Shown: positions 1-9,976 of the stretch, piece after piece
Numbering within the stretch: position 1 is the stretch's first letter
How the letters are laid out: each line of letters opens with the position of its first letter
NCBI GenBank assembly: GCA_021776075.1
Contig: JAJFGQ010000056.1
Span: 1 to 64,000, forward strand
DNA from: Alphaproteobacteria bacterium
GTDB lineage: Bacteria > Pseudomonadota > Alphaproteobacteria > Micavibrionales > Micavibrionaceae
Direction: 5' to 3'
Length of the DNA stretch: 64,000 nt
Position numbers and translations under genes: made by a program
Notes under the pieces: model-generated
What the model was told of the DNA's origin: nothing
Seen by the model: only the letters and a program-made list of their open reading frames with translations
Database searches by the model: none

Positions 1-2
1 TG

Positions 3-200
3 TTTGCAAACAAGCATAATCATATCAATGGAATCGAGAATTTCTGGAACCAGGCCAAGCGGCACATGCGGAAATTTAATGGTATTCCTGCCGCGCATTT
101 TCCGCTATTTTTGAAGGAGTGCGAATGGCGATTTAACAACAGTGACCCGACAAGCCAGTTAGCACAGTTAAGGCAATGGGTTAAGCAACATATGGGCTAA
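3..200 (+). mobile_element. IS1595-family transposase, C-terminal end (runs off the window start)
   Basis: The open frame entering from the left edge encodes 65 residues and stops at 198-200. It contains the stretch HINGIENFW, followed by KRHMRKFNG and LKECEWRFNN. These are the C-terminal hallmarks of ISXO2-like DDE transposases of the IS1595 family; the Glu in GIENFW is the last acidic residue of the catalytic triad. Only the 3' end lies inside the window, so it cannot be told whether the element is intact. A matching terminal repeat follows directly after the stop codon. Family assignment rests on motif recognition only. Confidence 0.82.
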
Positions 201-217
201 TTATCCAGGACAGCCCC
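201..217 (+). repeat. Probable right terminal inverted repeat of the IS1595-type element
   Basis: Directly after the transposase stop codon lies a 17-base stretch whose reverse complement begins GGGGCTGTCC. This resembles the ends of IS1016/IS1595-type elements. The element would then end at 217, and 218-225 would be one copy of its 8-bp target duplication. The left end lies outside the window, so the pairing cannot be confirmed. Confidence 0.55.
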
Positions 218-229
218 TTGTATTTTTAA

Positions 230-778
230 TTATTCGATAAAAAAGACATCAGCGGAACTGGCTGAATTATTGCCATCAGCGCCATGTTTGTTAAAGTAAC
301 GCTGGCAGGCATTTTCCAGTTCTGTTTGCAGTTCTTGGCCGTATGCCCCTTCTTTTGTTTTCATGTCATTATCTATGATTAGCTTTAGGGTAGCATGATG
401 GGCCTCGACAATGTCGATTACATCTTTATCAAGGCCATCAAGACTTTCTAGAAACGTTAGCATAATACCGGCTAGTAAGCTGACAAGAGGGTAGTCAAAC
501 ATACCGGCATTGCCTTTTATCTGCATAACAATCTCTATGAACTCTTGCATGATGTCTGCGGCATCGGCATCATTATTTTTTCGGGCGTTGCTTATAGCCT
601 TTTGTAATTGGTCCAGAAATTCCGTGGCCATGGGAATGAAATCAACACCGTTGTTTTCAATAATTTTTTGGGATTCTTCAACTTTTTCCTTGTTGACAGC
701 ACCTGTCCCCACTTTCGCCTGAAGAAGGCGCGTGGCTTTCATGATAATTGTTTCTTTTTTATCGGTCTCCGAATTCAT
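230..778 (-). CDS. Conserved helical protein paired with a CheY-like regulator
   Basis: This 182-residue protein is soluble and predicted mostly alpha-helical, with no signal peptide or membrane segment. It starts as MNSETDKKE and has an opening region containing KVGTGAVNKEKV, then a central FDYPLVSLLAG stretch, and a segment DIVEAHHATLKLII. It lies 42 bases downstream of a stand-alone receiver-domain gene on the same strand, so the two are probably co-transcribed. As I remember, similar proteins occur beside CheY-like regulators in other alphaproteobacteria. A His-containing helix (EAHH) could suggest a phosphotransfer or docking role, but no HPt consensus is clear. The gene ends only 13 bases from the insertion sequence and appears intact. 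Confidence 0.7.
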   Translation of the reverse strand: MNSETDKKETIIMKATRLLQAKVGTGAVNKEKVEESQKIIENNGVDFIPMATEFLDQLQKAISNARKNNDADAADIMQEFIEIVMQIKGNAGMFDYPLVSLLAGIMLTFLESLDGLDKDVIDIVEAHHATLKLIIDNDMKTKEGAYGQELQTELENACQRYFNKHGADGNNSASSADVFFIE

Positions 779-820
779 AACCGGACTCTCCCTTTAAGAT
801 ACTTAAGTGACGCTTGTTAT

Positions 821-1342
821 TTAGATCATCGCCACTGTCTCAACACCACTATTTTTTTCTTCCGCCCTTCTTAAGGGGCCTCTGTAATCAGGGGCTTTTC
901 GACGACGGCGATCCGGTCCGAAATAAGCCGCGGAATCAATGAAATCCCTGGGTTTATTAATAACGTAAGCAATGCGTTTTGCTAAATCATCCGCTGAAAA
1001 AGGCTTGATGAGGAATTCGGTTACTCCGGCGTCTCGTGCTTGCGCCACACGGGAAAGGGCGCTGTATCCTGTGACGATAACGATAGGAACCAGCCGATTG
1101 GGGGAAAGTGTATTTTTCCGTATTTCTTGTGCCAATTCTATGCCGTCCATCGGCTCCATGTGCCAATCCGCAATAACAATATCAGTATTGTGTTTACGAA
1201 AAAGCTCAAAACCTCGCTCCCCGTCAGGTGCAGCATAGACTTCGCCGATTCCCAGTGTTTGTAAAACAGACACGATCAATTTGCGCATAGGCGCTGTGTC
1301 TTCAACAACCAACACGCTCATTTTGCTGAATTTAAAGGCCAC
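821..1342 (-). CDS. CheY-like single-domain response regulator with basic C-terminal tail
   Basis: The 173-residue protein is one receiver domain plus a short tail. Key residues are visible: acidic pair E14-D15, phosphoacceptor D59 (in IADWHM), T91 in IVTG, and K113 in FLIKPF. There is no DNA-binding output domain. Residues about 125-160 form a tail rich in Arg (PDRRRRKAPDYRGPLRR), a pattern I associate with alphaproteobacterial CheY-like proteins. It probably acts by protein-protein contact. The helical protein downstream on the same strand is the likely partner. No cognate kinase is adjacent; the PAS histidine kinase at 13399-15417 is one candidate, but this is speculation. Confidence 0.88.
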   Translation of the reverse strand: MAFKFSKMSVLVVEDTAPMRKLIVSVLQTLGIGEVYAAPDGERGFELFRKHNTDIVIADWHMEPMDGIELAQEIRKNTLSPNRLVPIVIVTGYSALSRVAQARDAGVTEFLIKPFSADDLAKRIAYVINKPRDFIDSAAYFGPDRRRRKAPDYRGPLRRAEEKNSGVETVAMI

Positions 1343-1618
1343 GGGAGAGATTACTCCAAAATATCAATTAAAGAATGCATTATTCATCATTTTCTACACT
1401 CTTTCCAGAGAAAAGCCAATAATATTTCCTATGAACGGATTTCCAGACATCGCGCTTCTAAAAATAGAACTATAGACGTTTGTGGAAATAGTGAGAAAAG
1501 AGTGAAGGGTGTCTGAATTAGGGTGTTGAGGATTTTCTTTTAATACAGTACATTTCTGCCATGTTTTTCGTCTGTCTTGAGGGGAAAGTCATTTTCCGTA
1601 TTTTTTTTTCATAATTAC

Positions 1619-1648
1619 TTGACAAAAGATTAAATATTAGTTAATAAT
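1619..1648 (+). promoter_or_regulatory. Sigma-70-type promoter for the adhesin gene
   Basis: A perfect TTGACA (1619-1624) is followed after 18 bases by AATAAT (1643-1648), one mismatch from TATAAT. It lies about 80 bases upstream of the adhesin start codon. A GAGGAG ribosome-binding site at 1715-1720 sits eight bases before the ATG at 1729. The rest of the 386-base gap between the divergent response regulator and the adhesin (1343-1618) is AT-rich, and I see no gene in it. Confidence 0.55.
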
Positions 1649-1728
1649 GTCCACTAATCCCGTTAGGAAATTGTTAACTATTGAGAGTTTTACCGCCGTG
1701 GCGGTGCAGAGATAGAGGAGAGTGTACT

Positions 1729-4700
1729 ATGACTAACAATGAAACCATTATATTGCCGACAGGAGAGGAGACAGCCCTTTCTATTGACAGCGCAGACATT
1801 CAGGGTATGCGTCTGAGTGATGCCGGTGCATTGATTATCGGTTTAAATGACGGGGGATCTCTGACGGTTCAGAATTTCCGTGTTCTTGCCGATAACGAAG
1901 TAGAAATTTCTCTTGGGGACGGTACTGTTATTAATTCCAAGACATTATTTGAAACATTGGCGGACGATTTTACACCGCAATCAATTGTGCAGCCCCCTGA
2001 AAATGAAACGCTTGCCTATGATTTGGCGCCGGGGCAAAGGTACAGTTTTGATATTGATCCGCAATCTCGCCCTAGTGTGACCGATCAGGACGGGGCGCTG
2101 ATTATTTCTTTTGACGATAACGGTATTCTAATTCTGCGTAATTTTGAAGAGGCTATGAATGCAGATGTGCCGCCTGAAATTAGTTCACATGGTGAGTTTG
2201 TTTCTCTTGAGGAGTTTGTAGAAACGCTTCGTCTGGCTGAGGCTATGACGGAAGAGCAGCAATCAGGCGTGCGTGGAGAAGAACCTGAGGATTCAGGGCA
2301 GGAGTCGGAGTCTGTTAGTATGCAAGACGTGCGTACAACATCGGAAGATCAGTTGGCGCAGTTGGCTGAACAGCTTTCTGACATTGAACCTGCCGCCGGT
2401 GAAGATGGCGCAAGTCGTGGTGGTTTTGGCTTCCAAAGCGGTGTAGATCCTGCGCCGTTGGGTGCGCCGCCTGCGATTGGTCCGATTGGTCCGACGGCCC
2501 TCCAGTTTGGTTTGCCTGAGCCTACAGAGCCTGTTTTTCCTCAGGAACAACAGATATTTCAGGATCCTGATGGCCCACCTCCGCCCGTCATGGAAACCGG
2601 TGATTCTCGGGTCTATGAAGATAATAGTGTAGGCGTTAATGTCTTTGCTTCGCCAAGCGCCGGTCCCGATATACAGCTTACTGTTACGATTTCAGGAATT
2701 CCCGCGGGCTGGGGCGTTAACCCGAATGGCGGCACTTTTGTTTCTTCTGCCGGCGTGTGGACGATTACTTTGCCTCCTGGTGTTTCGTTTAGTGGTGGAC
2801 CGATTTTATCCCCGCCTGCTGATGCGGATGTCGATATTCCAAGTTTGCTGGTTGCTGTAACGAACACGGATACGTCAACCGGTTTGAGCTCGGGTATAAC
2901 GGATACAGTTAGTGTAACGACCGATGCTGTAGCCGACACACCGGATTTGGCTGCTAATGGCAGCATGGCGAATGAAGGTGATCCCGCCTCTGTTGACGTT
3001 ACGACATCTGTAACAGATATGGATGGATCGGAAGAAATTACGACTGTCTTTATTCGCGGTGTTCCCGCAGGGTTTACATTGTCTGCTGGCATTGATAATG
3101 GCGGCGGCGAGTGGCAATTAACACAAGCTGAATTAACGGCCCTGACGATTTCGGCGCCAGCTGGATTTGTTGGTACGGTTGGTCTGAGCGTTGAGAGTGT
3201 TGCTGAGGAAATTAATAAAACGGATCTTGATTTCGATCTGACCAATGATGAAGCAAGTGCCTCTAGTCAGTTTTCTGTAGAATGGAAGCCTGTTGCTGAT
3301 CCACCGGAAGTTCTTGTGAACGGCGGCGTTGATAATGCAGAAGTTTATGAAGACGGCAGTGTTGACGTGGCTGTGACAGCTACGCTTGACCCTATCGGGT
3401 CGGGTAACGAAATTTTGACGGTGACGATCACGGGCTTTGATCCGGCATGGGGCACGGCGGTTGTCGGTACGCTTCCTGCGGGCACGACCGGTGGCTTTAA
3501 TGCGGCGGGCACGGTCTGGACAGGCACATTGCCGGCGGGCACAAACCTGAATACGGTGTTTACGTTTACACCGGCGGCCCAGAGTGACATTGATTTGACC
3601 GGTCTTGTGGCTACGGCATCTGCCTTTGAACCGGCCACGAGTACAACAGCTAATGCTACGCCTGACAGCTTCAATGTGATTGTTGATGCGGTTGCTGATG
3701 CACCGAGCATTAATGCAACGGGCGGTACGGTTGTGGAGGGCACACCGATTGCTGTGAATATCGCGGGCAGCCTTGGTGTTGATAATTTTGACAACTCCGA
3801 GAGCATCACGGGATATGAAGTGAGCGGTGTTCCTGCTGGCTTTAGCTTTAATCAGGGCACTCCGCCCACCGCACCGGGTGGTGTGTGGACATTTACGCCG
3901 GCGCAACTGGCTGGTCTGACGATCACGCCCGCTGATGCGAACTTTAATGGTTCGTTGAACCTGACGGCGACAGTGTTCACGACGGAAGATACTGTGTCGG
4001 ATCTCGACTTTGATCTGACGAATAACAACAATCAGGCTTCTGATGCCTTAACGGTTACATGGGAAGATGATGATCAGCCGATTATTACGGATCCTGCTGA
4101 AGCCATTGTCGATGAAACAGATATGGCCGCAACCGGTACGGATACGTTTAGTGATACCTTGGTTGCCGATTTTGGTGGTGACGGCCCCGGAACTTTCAAC
4201 GGAAATGGTGTTTTCAGTGCTCTGGGCTCCATGACAGGCGGTAACCTGACTTCTAACGGTGTTCCTGTAACGGTTGCGCAATCGGGTAATGGTTATGTTG
4301 GTACGGCGGCAACGACGCCGGTCTTTACACTGACTATTAATGAGACAACCGGCGACTACACTTTTACGCTTCTGGATACGCTTGATCATGCCGATGTGAG
4401 TGACCCGAATGATATTATGTGGTTGAGATTCGGTTTTGATGCTGTGGATGCAGATGGTGACGTTGCTTCCAGTACCATTGTTGTCGATGTTTATGATGAT
4501 GGCGTTACCGCGAATAATGACATGAACACATTTAATGTGGCTGATGGCGGGACTTCGGGCGATGTGATTACGGGTCTGAATGGCGGCCCGGGTGCTGCGG
4601 ATGACCTTAGTCAGGATGTTGATAATCTGTTAACGGAAATCTCTTTTGGTACGAATTCTGTTGCTGTTCCTTCTACGGGATCAACAACGATTGATGGTGA

Positions 4701-7488
4701 TTTTGGTACGTTGGAGGTTTATGCAGACGGTACTTACAATTATACATTGTTTGATGTCCCGACTGATCCGGGCACAGGTGTTAAGGAGACTGTTCATAGC
4801 TTCTCTCAAGATAATCCTCCGGGTAGTGATAAGGCCGGTGATATTAAAAATGTGACGACAAGCTACAATGAAACGACCAATGAGCTTAGTTTCTCTATGG
4901 TTATCTCTGATCCAACGGACGGAAAAATAACCGAAGGGTTTACTCTGGCTTTGAATGATGGGGCTAATCCGAAAAATGAGCCTGGTGAAATGGCGCTGTT
5001 CTATTTTGATGCAAGCGGTAACGGTACGCCGGTTGTAACAGCTTATGGTTATAATGGTTTGAGTAGTTCTTCTAGTGCATTTGACGGTTCTGAGGCCTCT
5101 GGCATTCAAGCACCGGATAAGATATTGACATCGTTGGCGGGTGGTAATCCATTTACCAATATTTCTTCGACAATTGATGCGAATGGTAATCATGTCTTTA
5201 GCTTTACATTAGATGCAACGTCCATTGTTGATCACGTCCCTCTTTATGGTGATCCGGCTGATTGGACGGGAGTAAGCTTTACGGATGCTCTTGGTATCTG
5301 GTTGCATCCGAAGACGGATATTGACACGTCTTACGATCAGGATGGTTATCTGACGGAGTGGCATTCAACGGCAAATGGCTGGTATGACGCTTCATACGAG
5401 CCAACGGAAACCACATGTGTTTGTGATGGCAAAATTGTTGAAGCCCACCTTGATCTTGGTGCATGGGACGCTGAAGGTCTTCAAACGTCTTTGACGAGCA
5501 ATGGTATTACCATCAGCATTGCGAATAGCGGTAATTTTGACATTAGCTGGGTTGATACGAATGATGGTTCTGGTTTTGGAATTGATAATCTTGACACCGG
5601 AGATACCAAGAAAGTCTGGCCGAAAGGTGAGGCGTTTGATATTTCCTTCGCTGAAAATGCTGACAAGGTAACGCTTACAATTTCCGAGCTTGGCAATAAT
5701 AATGACGATGGCGATCATGGGCTTGATTATATTGTAACGCTGGCTGATGGCACAACGGTTGCCGGTGAGCAGCAGTTTGTACCGGGTCAGATTGTTAATG
5801 GTGAGTTTAACTTTACGCTTAATTCTGCTGATTTTGGTCAGTTGATTACCAGCGTTAACATTCAGTCTGTGAATGATGGTGATTATTCCGGTGCCTCATT
5901 CCTGCTTAATAATGTTTGGGTTGAATACCCTTGTGCTGATCATCCGCCGCTGACGGATACGCATGATGTATTCCAATATACATTAACGGATGCTGATGGT
6001 GATAGCAGCGTTGCTGATCTTGCTCTTTGGGGCGCGGCACCGCTTCTGATCGTTGGGCAGAATGTTGATGATGTTGATCCGTCAACCGTATCTTATCTTG
6101 TCGGTGGCGATGAAGGTACAATTCTTGGCGGAATGGGTGAAGATATCCTGATTGGCGATGCCGGTGGATCTTTCATTGAAGAGCAAACGCAGGATTATAA
6201 CTTTGTTCTGATCCTTGATGAAAGCGGTAGTATGGGCGATAGCGGTAGCGCAGGTTCAAAAATGTCATTGCTGATTAACGCCATGGAGAACCTCCTGACG
6301 GACTTTGGTGGTTATAATAATGGCGCTATTCGGGTTCATATCGTTCCGTTTAGTACGGAAGCGCATACAGCCGGAACATTTACAGTCACGAATGCTGCGG
6401 AACTGGCTGACGCTATTACCTTCCTGAATACGCTGGATGGTAACGGCTGGACCAACTATGAATCAGCCCTGCAATCGGCCATTACCTGGTTGGAAAGCGG
6501 TGATTCGATACAGGGTGATGCGCAGACGATCACATATTTTGTCAGTGACGGGCGCCCGAACTTCTATGTCGATGATAGCGGTGTTACCGTTGATAATCAG
6601 AATACACAGGCGTCTCTGGATCAAATTACCGGCGTTGATGATGCAACTAACGAAGTGGAGCAAATTCAGGATCTGAGTGATGACGTCATCGGTGTCGGTA
6701 TTGATATTGGCGCGAGTATCGTGAATGTTGATTTGATTGACTTAGATGGCACCGCACTGAATATCGATGATCCAAATGACCTGAACGCGGCTTTACAAGC
6801 ATCTAACCCGTTGAACAGGCTTTCTTCTGCCGGTGATGATACGATTACGGGTGACGATGGTGCAGACATTATCTTTGGTGATGTTTTGTTTACAGATGAT
6901 TTGGCTGTAACGCATGGCTTGGGAACGGCTGCCGGAGCTGGATGGGAAGTCTTTGAACGCCTTGAAGCAGGAGAGAGTCCCCTGAACGCAGCTTGGACCC
7001 GCGATGATACGGTGTCTTACCTTCAGAACAATTCCGCACTGTTAGCTGATGAAACGCTGGATAGTGAAGGTCTGGGTCGTACAGGCGGTAATGACACCCT
7101 GAGCGGCGGTGCCGGTGATGACTTGATGTTCGGGCAGGAAGGCAATGACATGTTGAGTGGTGGTGCCGGTGATGACGTCATATATGGCGGCAGCGGCGCT
7201 GATACGTTCCTGTTTGAAGCGATTACGGAAGGCCTCGATACAATCAAGGACTTTGATGCGACAGAAGGCGATGCTCTTGATCTTTCCTCTTTGTTGATAG
7301 GCTATGATCCGCTGACGGATGCGATTAATGATTTTGTTTATGCAACTGATAATGGCACAGACACAACGATTGCCGTTGATGTTGATGGTTTGCTGAACGG
7401 AATAGTAACCGCAGATATGGCTGTTTTGGAAGGCATTACAGCTTTGGATCTGACGGCAATGCTTACGAACAATAACCTGATAGTTTAA
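1729..7488 (+). CDS. Giant RTX adhesin with VWA domain, type I secretion substrate
   Basis: This 1919-residue surface adhesin starts at the ATG at 1729, which has a good ribosome-binding site; an upstream TTG extension is unlikely. Order of parts: an N-terminal region with two related beta modules ([13 protein letters not shown] and [12 protein letters not shown]); an acidic/Pro-rich linker containing PAAG at residues 221-224; several cadherin/Ig-like repeats of about 100-120 residues; a distinct insert at about residues 1020-1400; a von Willebrand A domain with MIDAS motif D1497-x-S1499-x-S1501; RTX nonapeptides (GGAGDDxxxGxxGND) near 1787-1826; and a C-terminal type I secretion signal region (ADTFLF, TIKDF, LDLSSLL). 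There is no Sec signal. This is LapA-like architecture. The exporter is probably the HlyD/HlyB/TolC set at 54334-59527. Confidence 0.93.
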   Translation: MTNNETIILPTGEETALSIDSADIQGMRLSDAGALIIGLNDGGSLTVQNFRVLADNEVEISLGDGTVINSKTLFETLADDFTPQSIVQPPENETLAYDLAPGQRYSFDIDPQSRPSVTDQDGALIISFDDNGILILRNFEEAMNADVPPEISSHGEFVSLEEFVETLRLAEAMTEEQQSGVRGEEPEDSGQESESVSMQDVRTTSEDQLAQLAEQLSDIEPAAGEDGASRGGFGFQSGVDPAPLGAPPAIGPIGPTALQFGLPEPTEPVFPQEQQIFQDPDGPPPPVMETGDSRVYEDNSVGVNVFASPSAGPDIQLTVTISGIPAGWGVNPNGGTFVSSAGVWTITLPPGVSFSGGPILSPPADADVDIPSLLVAVTNTDTSTGLSSGITDTVSVTTDAVADTPDLAANGSMANEGDPASVDVTTSVTDMDGSEEITTVFIRGVPAGFTLSAGIDNGGGEWQLTQAELTALTISAPAGFVGTVGLSVESVAEEINKTDLDFDLTNDEASASSQFSVEWKPVADPPEVLVNGGVDNAEVYEDGSVDVAVTATLDPIGSGNEILTVTITGFDPAWGTAVVGTLPAGTTGGFNAAGTVWTGTLPAGTNLNTVFTFTPAAQSDIDLTGLVATASAFEPATSTTANATPDSFNVIVDAVADAPSINATGGTVVEGTPIAVNIAGSLGVDNFDNSESITGYEVSGVPAGFSFNQGTPPTAPGGVWTFTPAQLAGLTITPADANFNGSLNLTATVFTTEDTVSDLDFDLTNNNNQASDALTVTWEDDDQPIITDPAEAIVDETDMAATGTDTFSDTLVADFGGDGPGTFNGNGVFSALGSMTGGNLTSNGVPVTVAQSGNGYVGTAATTPVFTLTINETTGDYTFTLLDTLDHADVSDPNDIMWLRFGFDAVDADGDVASSTIVVDVYDDGVTANNDMNTFNVADGGTSGDVITGLNGGPGAADDLSQDVDNLLTEISFGTNSVAVPSTGSTTIDGDFGTLEVYADGTYNYTLFDVPTDPGTGVKETVHSFSQDNPPGSDKAGDIKNVTTSYNETTNELSFSMVISDPTDGKITEGFTLALNDGANPKNEPGEMALFYFDASGNGTPVVTAYGYNGLSSSSSAFDGSEASGIQAPDKILTSLAGGNPFTNISSTIDANGNHVFSFTLDATSIVDHVPLYGDPADWTGVSFTDALGIWLHPKTDIDTSYDQDGYLTEWHSTANGWYDASYEPTETTCVCDGKIVEAHLDLGAWDAEGLQTSLTSNGITISIANSGNFDISWVDTNDGSGFGIDNLDTGDTKKVWPKGEAFDISFAENADKVTLTISELGNNNDDGDHGLDYIVTLADGTTVAGEQQFVPGQIVNGEFNFTLNSADFGQLITSVNIQSVNDGDYSGASFLLNNVWVEYPCADHPPLTDTHDVFQYTLTDADGDSSVADLALWGAAPLLIVGQNVDDVDPSTVSYLVGGDEGTILGGMGEDILIGDAGGSFIEEQTQDYNFVLILDESGSMGDSGSAGSKMSLLINAMENLLTDFGGYNNGAIRVHIVPFSTEAHTAGTFTVTNAAELADAITFLNTLDGNGWTNYESALQSAITWLESGDSIQGDAQTITYFVSDGRPNFYVDDSGVTVDNQNTQASLDQITGVDDATNEVEQIQDLSDDVIGVGIDIGASIVNVDLIDLDGTALNIDDPNDLNAALQASNPLNRLSSAGDDTITGDDGADIIFGDVLFTDDLAVTHGLGTAAGAGWEVFERLEAGESPLNAAWTRDDTVSYLQNNSALLADETLDSEGLGRTGGNDTLSGGAGDDLMFGQEGNDMLSGGAGDDVIYGGSGADTFLFEAITEGLDTIKDFDATEGDALDLSSLLIGYDPLTDAINDFVYATDNGTDTTIAVDVDGLLNGIVTADMAVLEGITALDLTAMLTNNNLIV

Positions 7489-7539
7489 TAAGTTTCTCTT
7501 GGCCCTCCTCTATTCCTAACGGGAGAGCTTGAGTAAGAG

Positions 7540-7577
7540 CCGGGTGGTTTGATTTTTCAGCCGCCCGGTTTCTATTT
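7540..7577 (+). terminator. Rho-independent terminator after the adhesin gene
   Basis: CCGGGTGG (7540-7547) pairs with CCGCCCGG (7561-7568), with one G-U pair and a 13-base loop. A T-rich run (TTTCTATTT) follows. It lies about 50 bases downstream of the adhesin stop and ends just before the pseudouridine synthase gene, so the adhesin is probably monocistronic. Confidence 0.75.
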
Positions 7578-7594
7578 CACAGAACGGATAAAAT

Positions 7595-8347
7595 ATGAGC
7601 GCAATTCCCGATACTGATCTTAAAAAAGAGCGTATTGCCAAGGTATTGGCGCGCAGTGGGCTATGTTCCCGGCGTGAGGCAGAACGTTGGATTATTGCAG
7701 GACGCGTCAGTGTCAACGGAACGGCTCTGGATAGTCCGGCATTCACCGTGACAACAGAGGATCGGATTCTTGTGGATGGACGTCCTTTGCCGCAGGCTGA
7801 AAAAACGCGTCTTTTTCTCTATCATAAGCCGGCAGGATTGGTGACAACCGCAAAGGATGAGAAAGGACGCCTTACTGTTTTTGACAAATTACCTTCGGAT
7901 TTACCGCGCCTTGTAAGCATCGGTCGTCTTGATATGAGTACGGAAGGGCTTTTACTGCTGACCAATGATGGAGAGTTATCGCGTTTGCTGGAGCTTCCTT
8001 CTACGGGCTGGAAACGGCGATACCGCGTACGCGTACATGGTGCGGTGTCACAGGAAAGACTGGATAAGTTAAAAAACGGTCTGACGGTGGATGGTATAAA
8101 ATATGCGGGGATTGAAGCCGTTCTGGATGAAAATAGCAAAGAAGGTACGAATTGCTGGATGATGGTGACTTTACGCGAAGGAAAAAACAGGGAGATACGC
8201 AAGGTTATGGAATCATTGGGTTTAAAGGTAACTCGCTTGATTCGCATAGCTTACGGCCCTTTTCAGCTTGGTAAAATGGAACGGGGTGTGGTGGAAGAAG
8301 TGAAGGGTAAAGTTCTGCGTGAGCAAATACCGGATTTTTTTAAATGA
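7595..8347 (+). CDS. rluB: 23S rRNA pseudouridine synthase, RsuA/RluB family
   Basis: This 250-residue enzyme isomerises uridine in rRNA. An N-terminal S4 RNA-binding domain (residues about 10-60, RIAKVLARSGLCSRREAE) precedes the catalytic domain. The catalytic Asp is D113 in GRLDMSTEGLLLLTNDG. The C-terminal motif EGKNREIRKVMESLG is typical of RluB/RluE/RsuA proteins. RluB, which modifies U2605 of 23S rRNA, is the likeliest member because of the S4 domain and length, but RsuA-type specificity is not excluded. The stop overlaps the rsmD start by four bases (ATGA), so the two rRNA-modification genes form an operon. Confidence 0.88.
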   Translation: MSAIPDTDLKKERIAKVLARSGLCSRREAERWIIAGRVSVNGTALDSPAFTVTTEDRILVDGRPLPQAEKTRLFLYHKPAGLVTTAKDEKGRLTVFDKLPSDLPRLVSIGRLDMSTEGLLLLTNDGELSRLLELPSTGWKRRYRVRVHGAVSQERLDKLKNGLTVDGIKYAGIEAVLDENSKEGTNCWMMVTLREGKNREIRKVMESLGLKVTRLIRIAYGPFQLGKMERGVVEEVKGKVLREQIPDFFK

Positions 8348-8919
8348 GGGTCACGGGCGGTACATTAAAAAATCGCAAATTGATTGTGCCCAAGGGCAAT
8401 GCCATCCGCCCTACGACGGATAAAGTGCGGCAGGCTATATTTAATATATTAAACCAATATGATTTGCCGGCGAATGTTCCCGTGATTGATGCCTTTTGCG
8501 GGACGGGCGCATTGGGACTGGAGGCCGTTTCGCGCGAGGCAAATAGTTGTCTTTTTCTGGATAAAAACAGAGAGTCGCTCGCGGTTTGTCGCCGTAATAT
8601 CGATGATTTAGGTGTGGTTGATCGGGCTTCTCTATTGCAAAAGGATGTTTTAAAACCCGGAAAACGGCCCTCGCGCTTTAAACCGGCAGATTTGTTGTTT
8701 TTAGACCCGCCTTACCGCTTGAATCTTATTCCGCCAGCTTTGCTGGCATTGGCAGAAAATGGCTGGATTTCTTTTGGCGCGCTGTGTGTGTTGGAGTGCG
8801 AGAAGGAAGCTGCCACAGAACTGCCGGATGGTTTTATGCTGCGGGACCAGCGTTTATACGGGGATACGAAAATTATATATTGCCACTATAAATCAGCAAT
8901 AATAGAACAGTTCCTATAA
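8344..8919 (+). CDS. rsmD: 16S rRNA (guanine966-N2)-methyltransferase RsmD
   Basis: The 191-residue SAM-dependent methyltransferase modifies G966 of 16S rRNA. The N-terminal signature RVTGGTLKNRKL and RPTTDKVRQAIFNIL are family hallmarks. The SAM-binding loop is FCGTGALG (51-58) and the catalytic motif IV is FLDPPY (119-124). It is translationally coupled to the upstream pseudouridine synthase. Its last 47 bases overlap the 3' end of the convergent uppP gene. Confidence 0.92.
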   Translation: MRVTGGTLKNRKLIVPKGNAIRPTTDKVRQAIFNILNQYDLPANVPVIDAFCGTGALGLEAVSREANSCLFLDKNRESLAVCRRNIDDLGVVDRASLLQKDVLKPGKRPSRFKPADLLFLDPPYRLNLIPPALLALAENGWISFGALCVLECEKEAATELPDGFMLRDQRLYGDTKIIYCHYKSAIIEQFL

Positions 8920-9697
8920 TCAGGCGATACAGAACAAAGGGCGTAAAACTGGACCGGGTCAGCCATTTCATAAGCAGGATAATAGCAACCCAGCTTGCGA
9001 AAAATGATAGGATTACGGCTAGAAAAGTATCAAAACCCAGAGATAGATTGCCGCTCTGTAGGAGGTCTATGCCGCTTAAAGTTCCTGCGCCACTAATGGC
9101 TACCATGGCCAGAAGAAGAGAAAATCGAGCTGATTCTGTGCGGCTGATTCCCAACCAGCGTGCCGCGCTCATGGTGATACCAGATCGGCTTGTTCCGGGA
9201 ATAAGAGCCAAAACCTGAGCGACTCCGATAAATAAGGCTCCTTTTATAGACAGATTATCCAGCGTACGTACAGTGGCGCCATATTTGTCGGAAACCCAGA
9301 GAACAAGAGCAAATATAAGCGTACACCATGCTAGTACGGGTAATGACCGTAGCCCTTCCGGTTGAAGCTGGTGAACCAGAAAACCTGCCAGAATAACAGG
9401 TAGGGACGCTATGAAAAGATGGAGCAGAAGTCTTGTGTCTTTGTCTCCAGTTTTTGACTTATCGCGGGTCAGACAATGGAGAGACGCACGAAAGAGACGC
9501 ATAACATCTTTGCGGAAATAAAGCATGACGGCAAATAAAGTGCCGACATGAACGGCTATATCGAATGTCAGGTCAGCATAGCTGTCCGTATGATTCAGCA
9601 TATTATGCGCCAGAACAAGGTGACCACTGGAACTGATGGGCAAAAATTCTGTTATGCCCTGAATAAGAGCAAGGATGACAATGTGGTAAAGGGGCAT
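8873..9697 (-). CDS. uppP: Undecaprenyl-diphosphatase UppP (BacA)
   Basis: This 274-residue integral membrane enzyme dephosphorylates undecaprenyl pyrophosphate to recycle the lipid carrier for peptidoglycan and other polymers. Both conserved motifs are present: GITEFLPISSSGHL near residues 14-27, and PGTSRSG at 167-173, which carries the essential Arg. Several hydrophobic helices span the rest. Length matches the family. It overlaps rsmD tail-to-tail and is divergent from the small membrane protein at 9752. Confidence 0.94.
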   Translation of the reverse strand: MPLYHIVILALIQGITEFLPISSSGHLVLAHNMLNHTDSYADLTFDIAVHVGTLFAVMLYFRKDVMRLFRASLHCLTRDKSKTGDKDTRLLLHLFIASLPVILAGFLVHQLQPEGLRSLPVLAWCTLIFALVLWVSDKYGATVRTLDNLSIKGALFIGVAQVLALIPGTSRSGITMSAARWLGISRTESARFSLLLAMVAISGAGTLSGIDLLQSGNLSLGFDTFLAVILSFFASWVAIILLMKWLTRSSFTPFVLYRLIIGTVLLLLIYSGNI

Positions 9698-9751
9698 TAC
9701 AATCCTATGGTAAGATTTTAAAATCAGACAACCATAATTAAATTTATAGCC

Positions 9752-9964
9752 ATGGTCTATCTAATTGGTACTATAGGATTTATCGGCGGGTTTTTATTTG
9801 GGCAATTGCTATTGCGTCATATACTGCACGACCGTAGCCGGGAGGAGATCATGAAAATGATGGAAGATGGTGGTGCGCGCCTGAAATACGGCGTAATTAA
9901 CTGGTTTTTTGCTGTTTTGGGCGCTGTTAGTTTTGTCTGGGCCTATAATCGTTATTTTTTTTAG
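9752..9964 (+). CDS. Small two-helix membrane protein, unknown function
   Basis: The 70-residue protein has a hydrophobic N-terminal helix (YLIGTIGFIGGFLFGQLLL), a charged middle (HDRSREEIMKMMEDGG) and a C-terminal hydrophobic helix ending NRYFF. I do not recognise a family. Its stop lies just before the ribosome-binding site of the YceI gene at 9977, suggesting it is the first gene of the YceI-cytochrome b561-YceI operon. No convincing Shine-Dalgarno is visible. Confidence 0.6.
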   Translation: MVYLIGTIGFIGGFLFGQLLLRHILHDRSREEIMKMMEDGGARLKYGVINWFFAVLGAVSFVWAYNRYFF

Positions 9965-9976
9965 GGAGTGATGACT

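Noticed and set aside
1681-1728. N-terminal extension of the adhesin from TTG 1681
   Set aside because: The Cys/Arg-rich extension is unlike the acidic protein that follows, and the ribosome-binding site is placed for ATG 1729.
2613-3906. Long antisense open frames inside the adhesin gene
   Set aside because: They are mirror frames of the repeat-rich coding sequence, rich in Arg/Ser/Thr, and have no domains or ribosome-binding sites.
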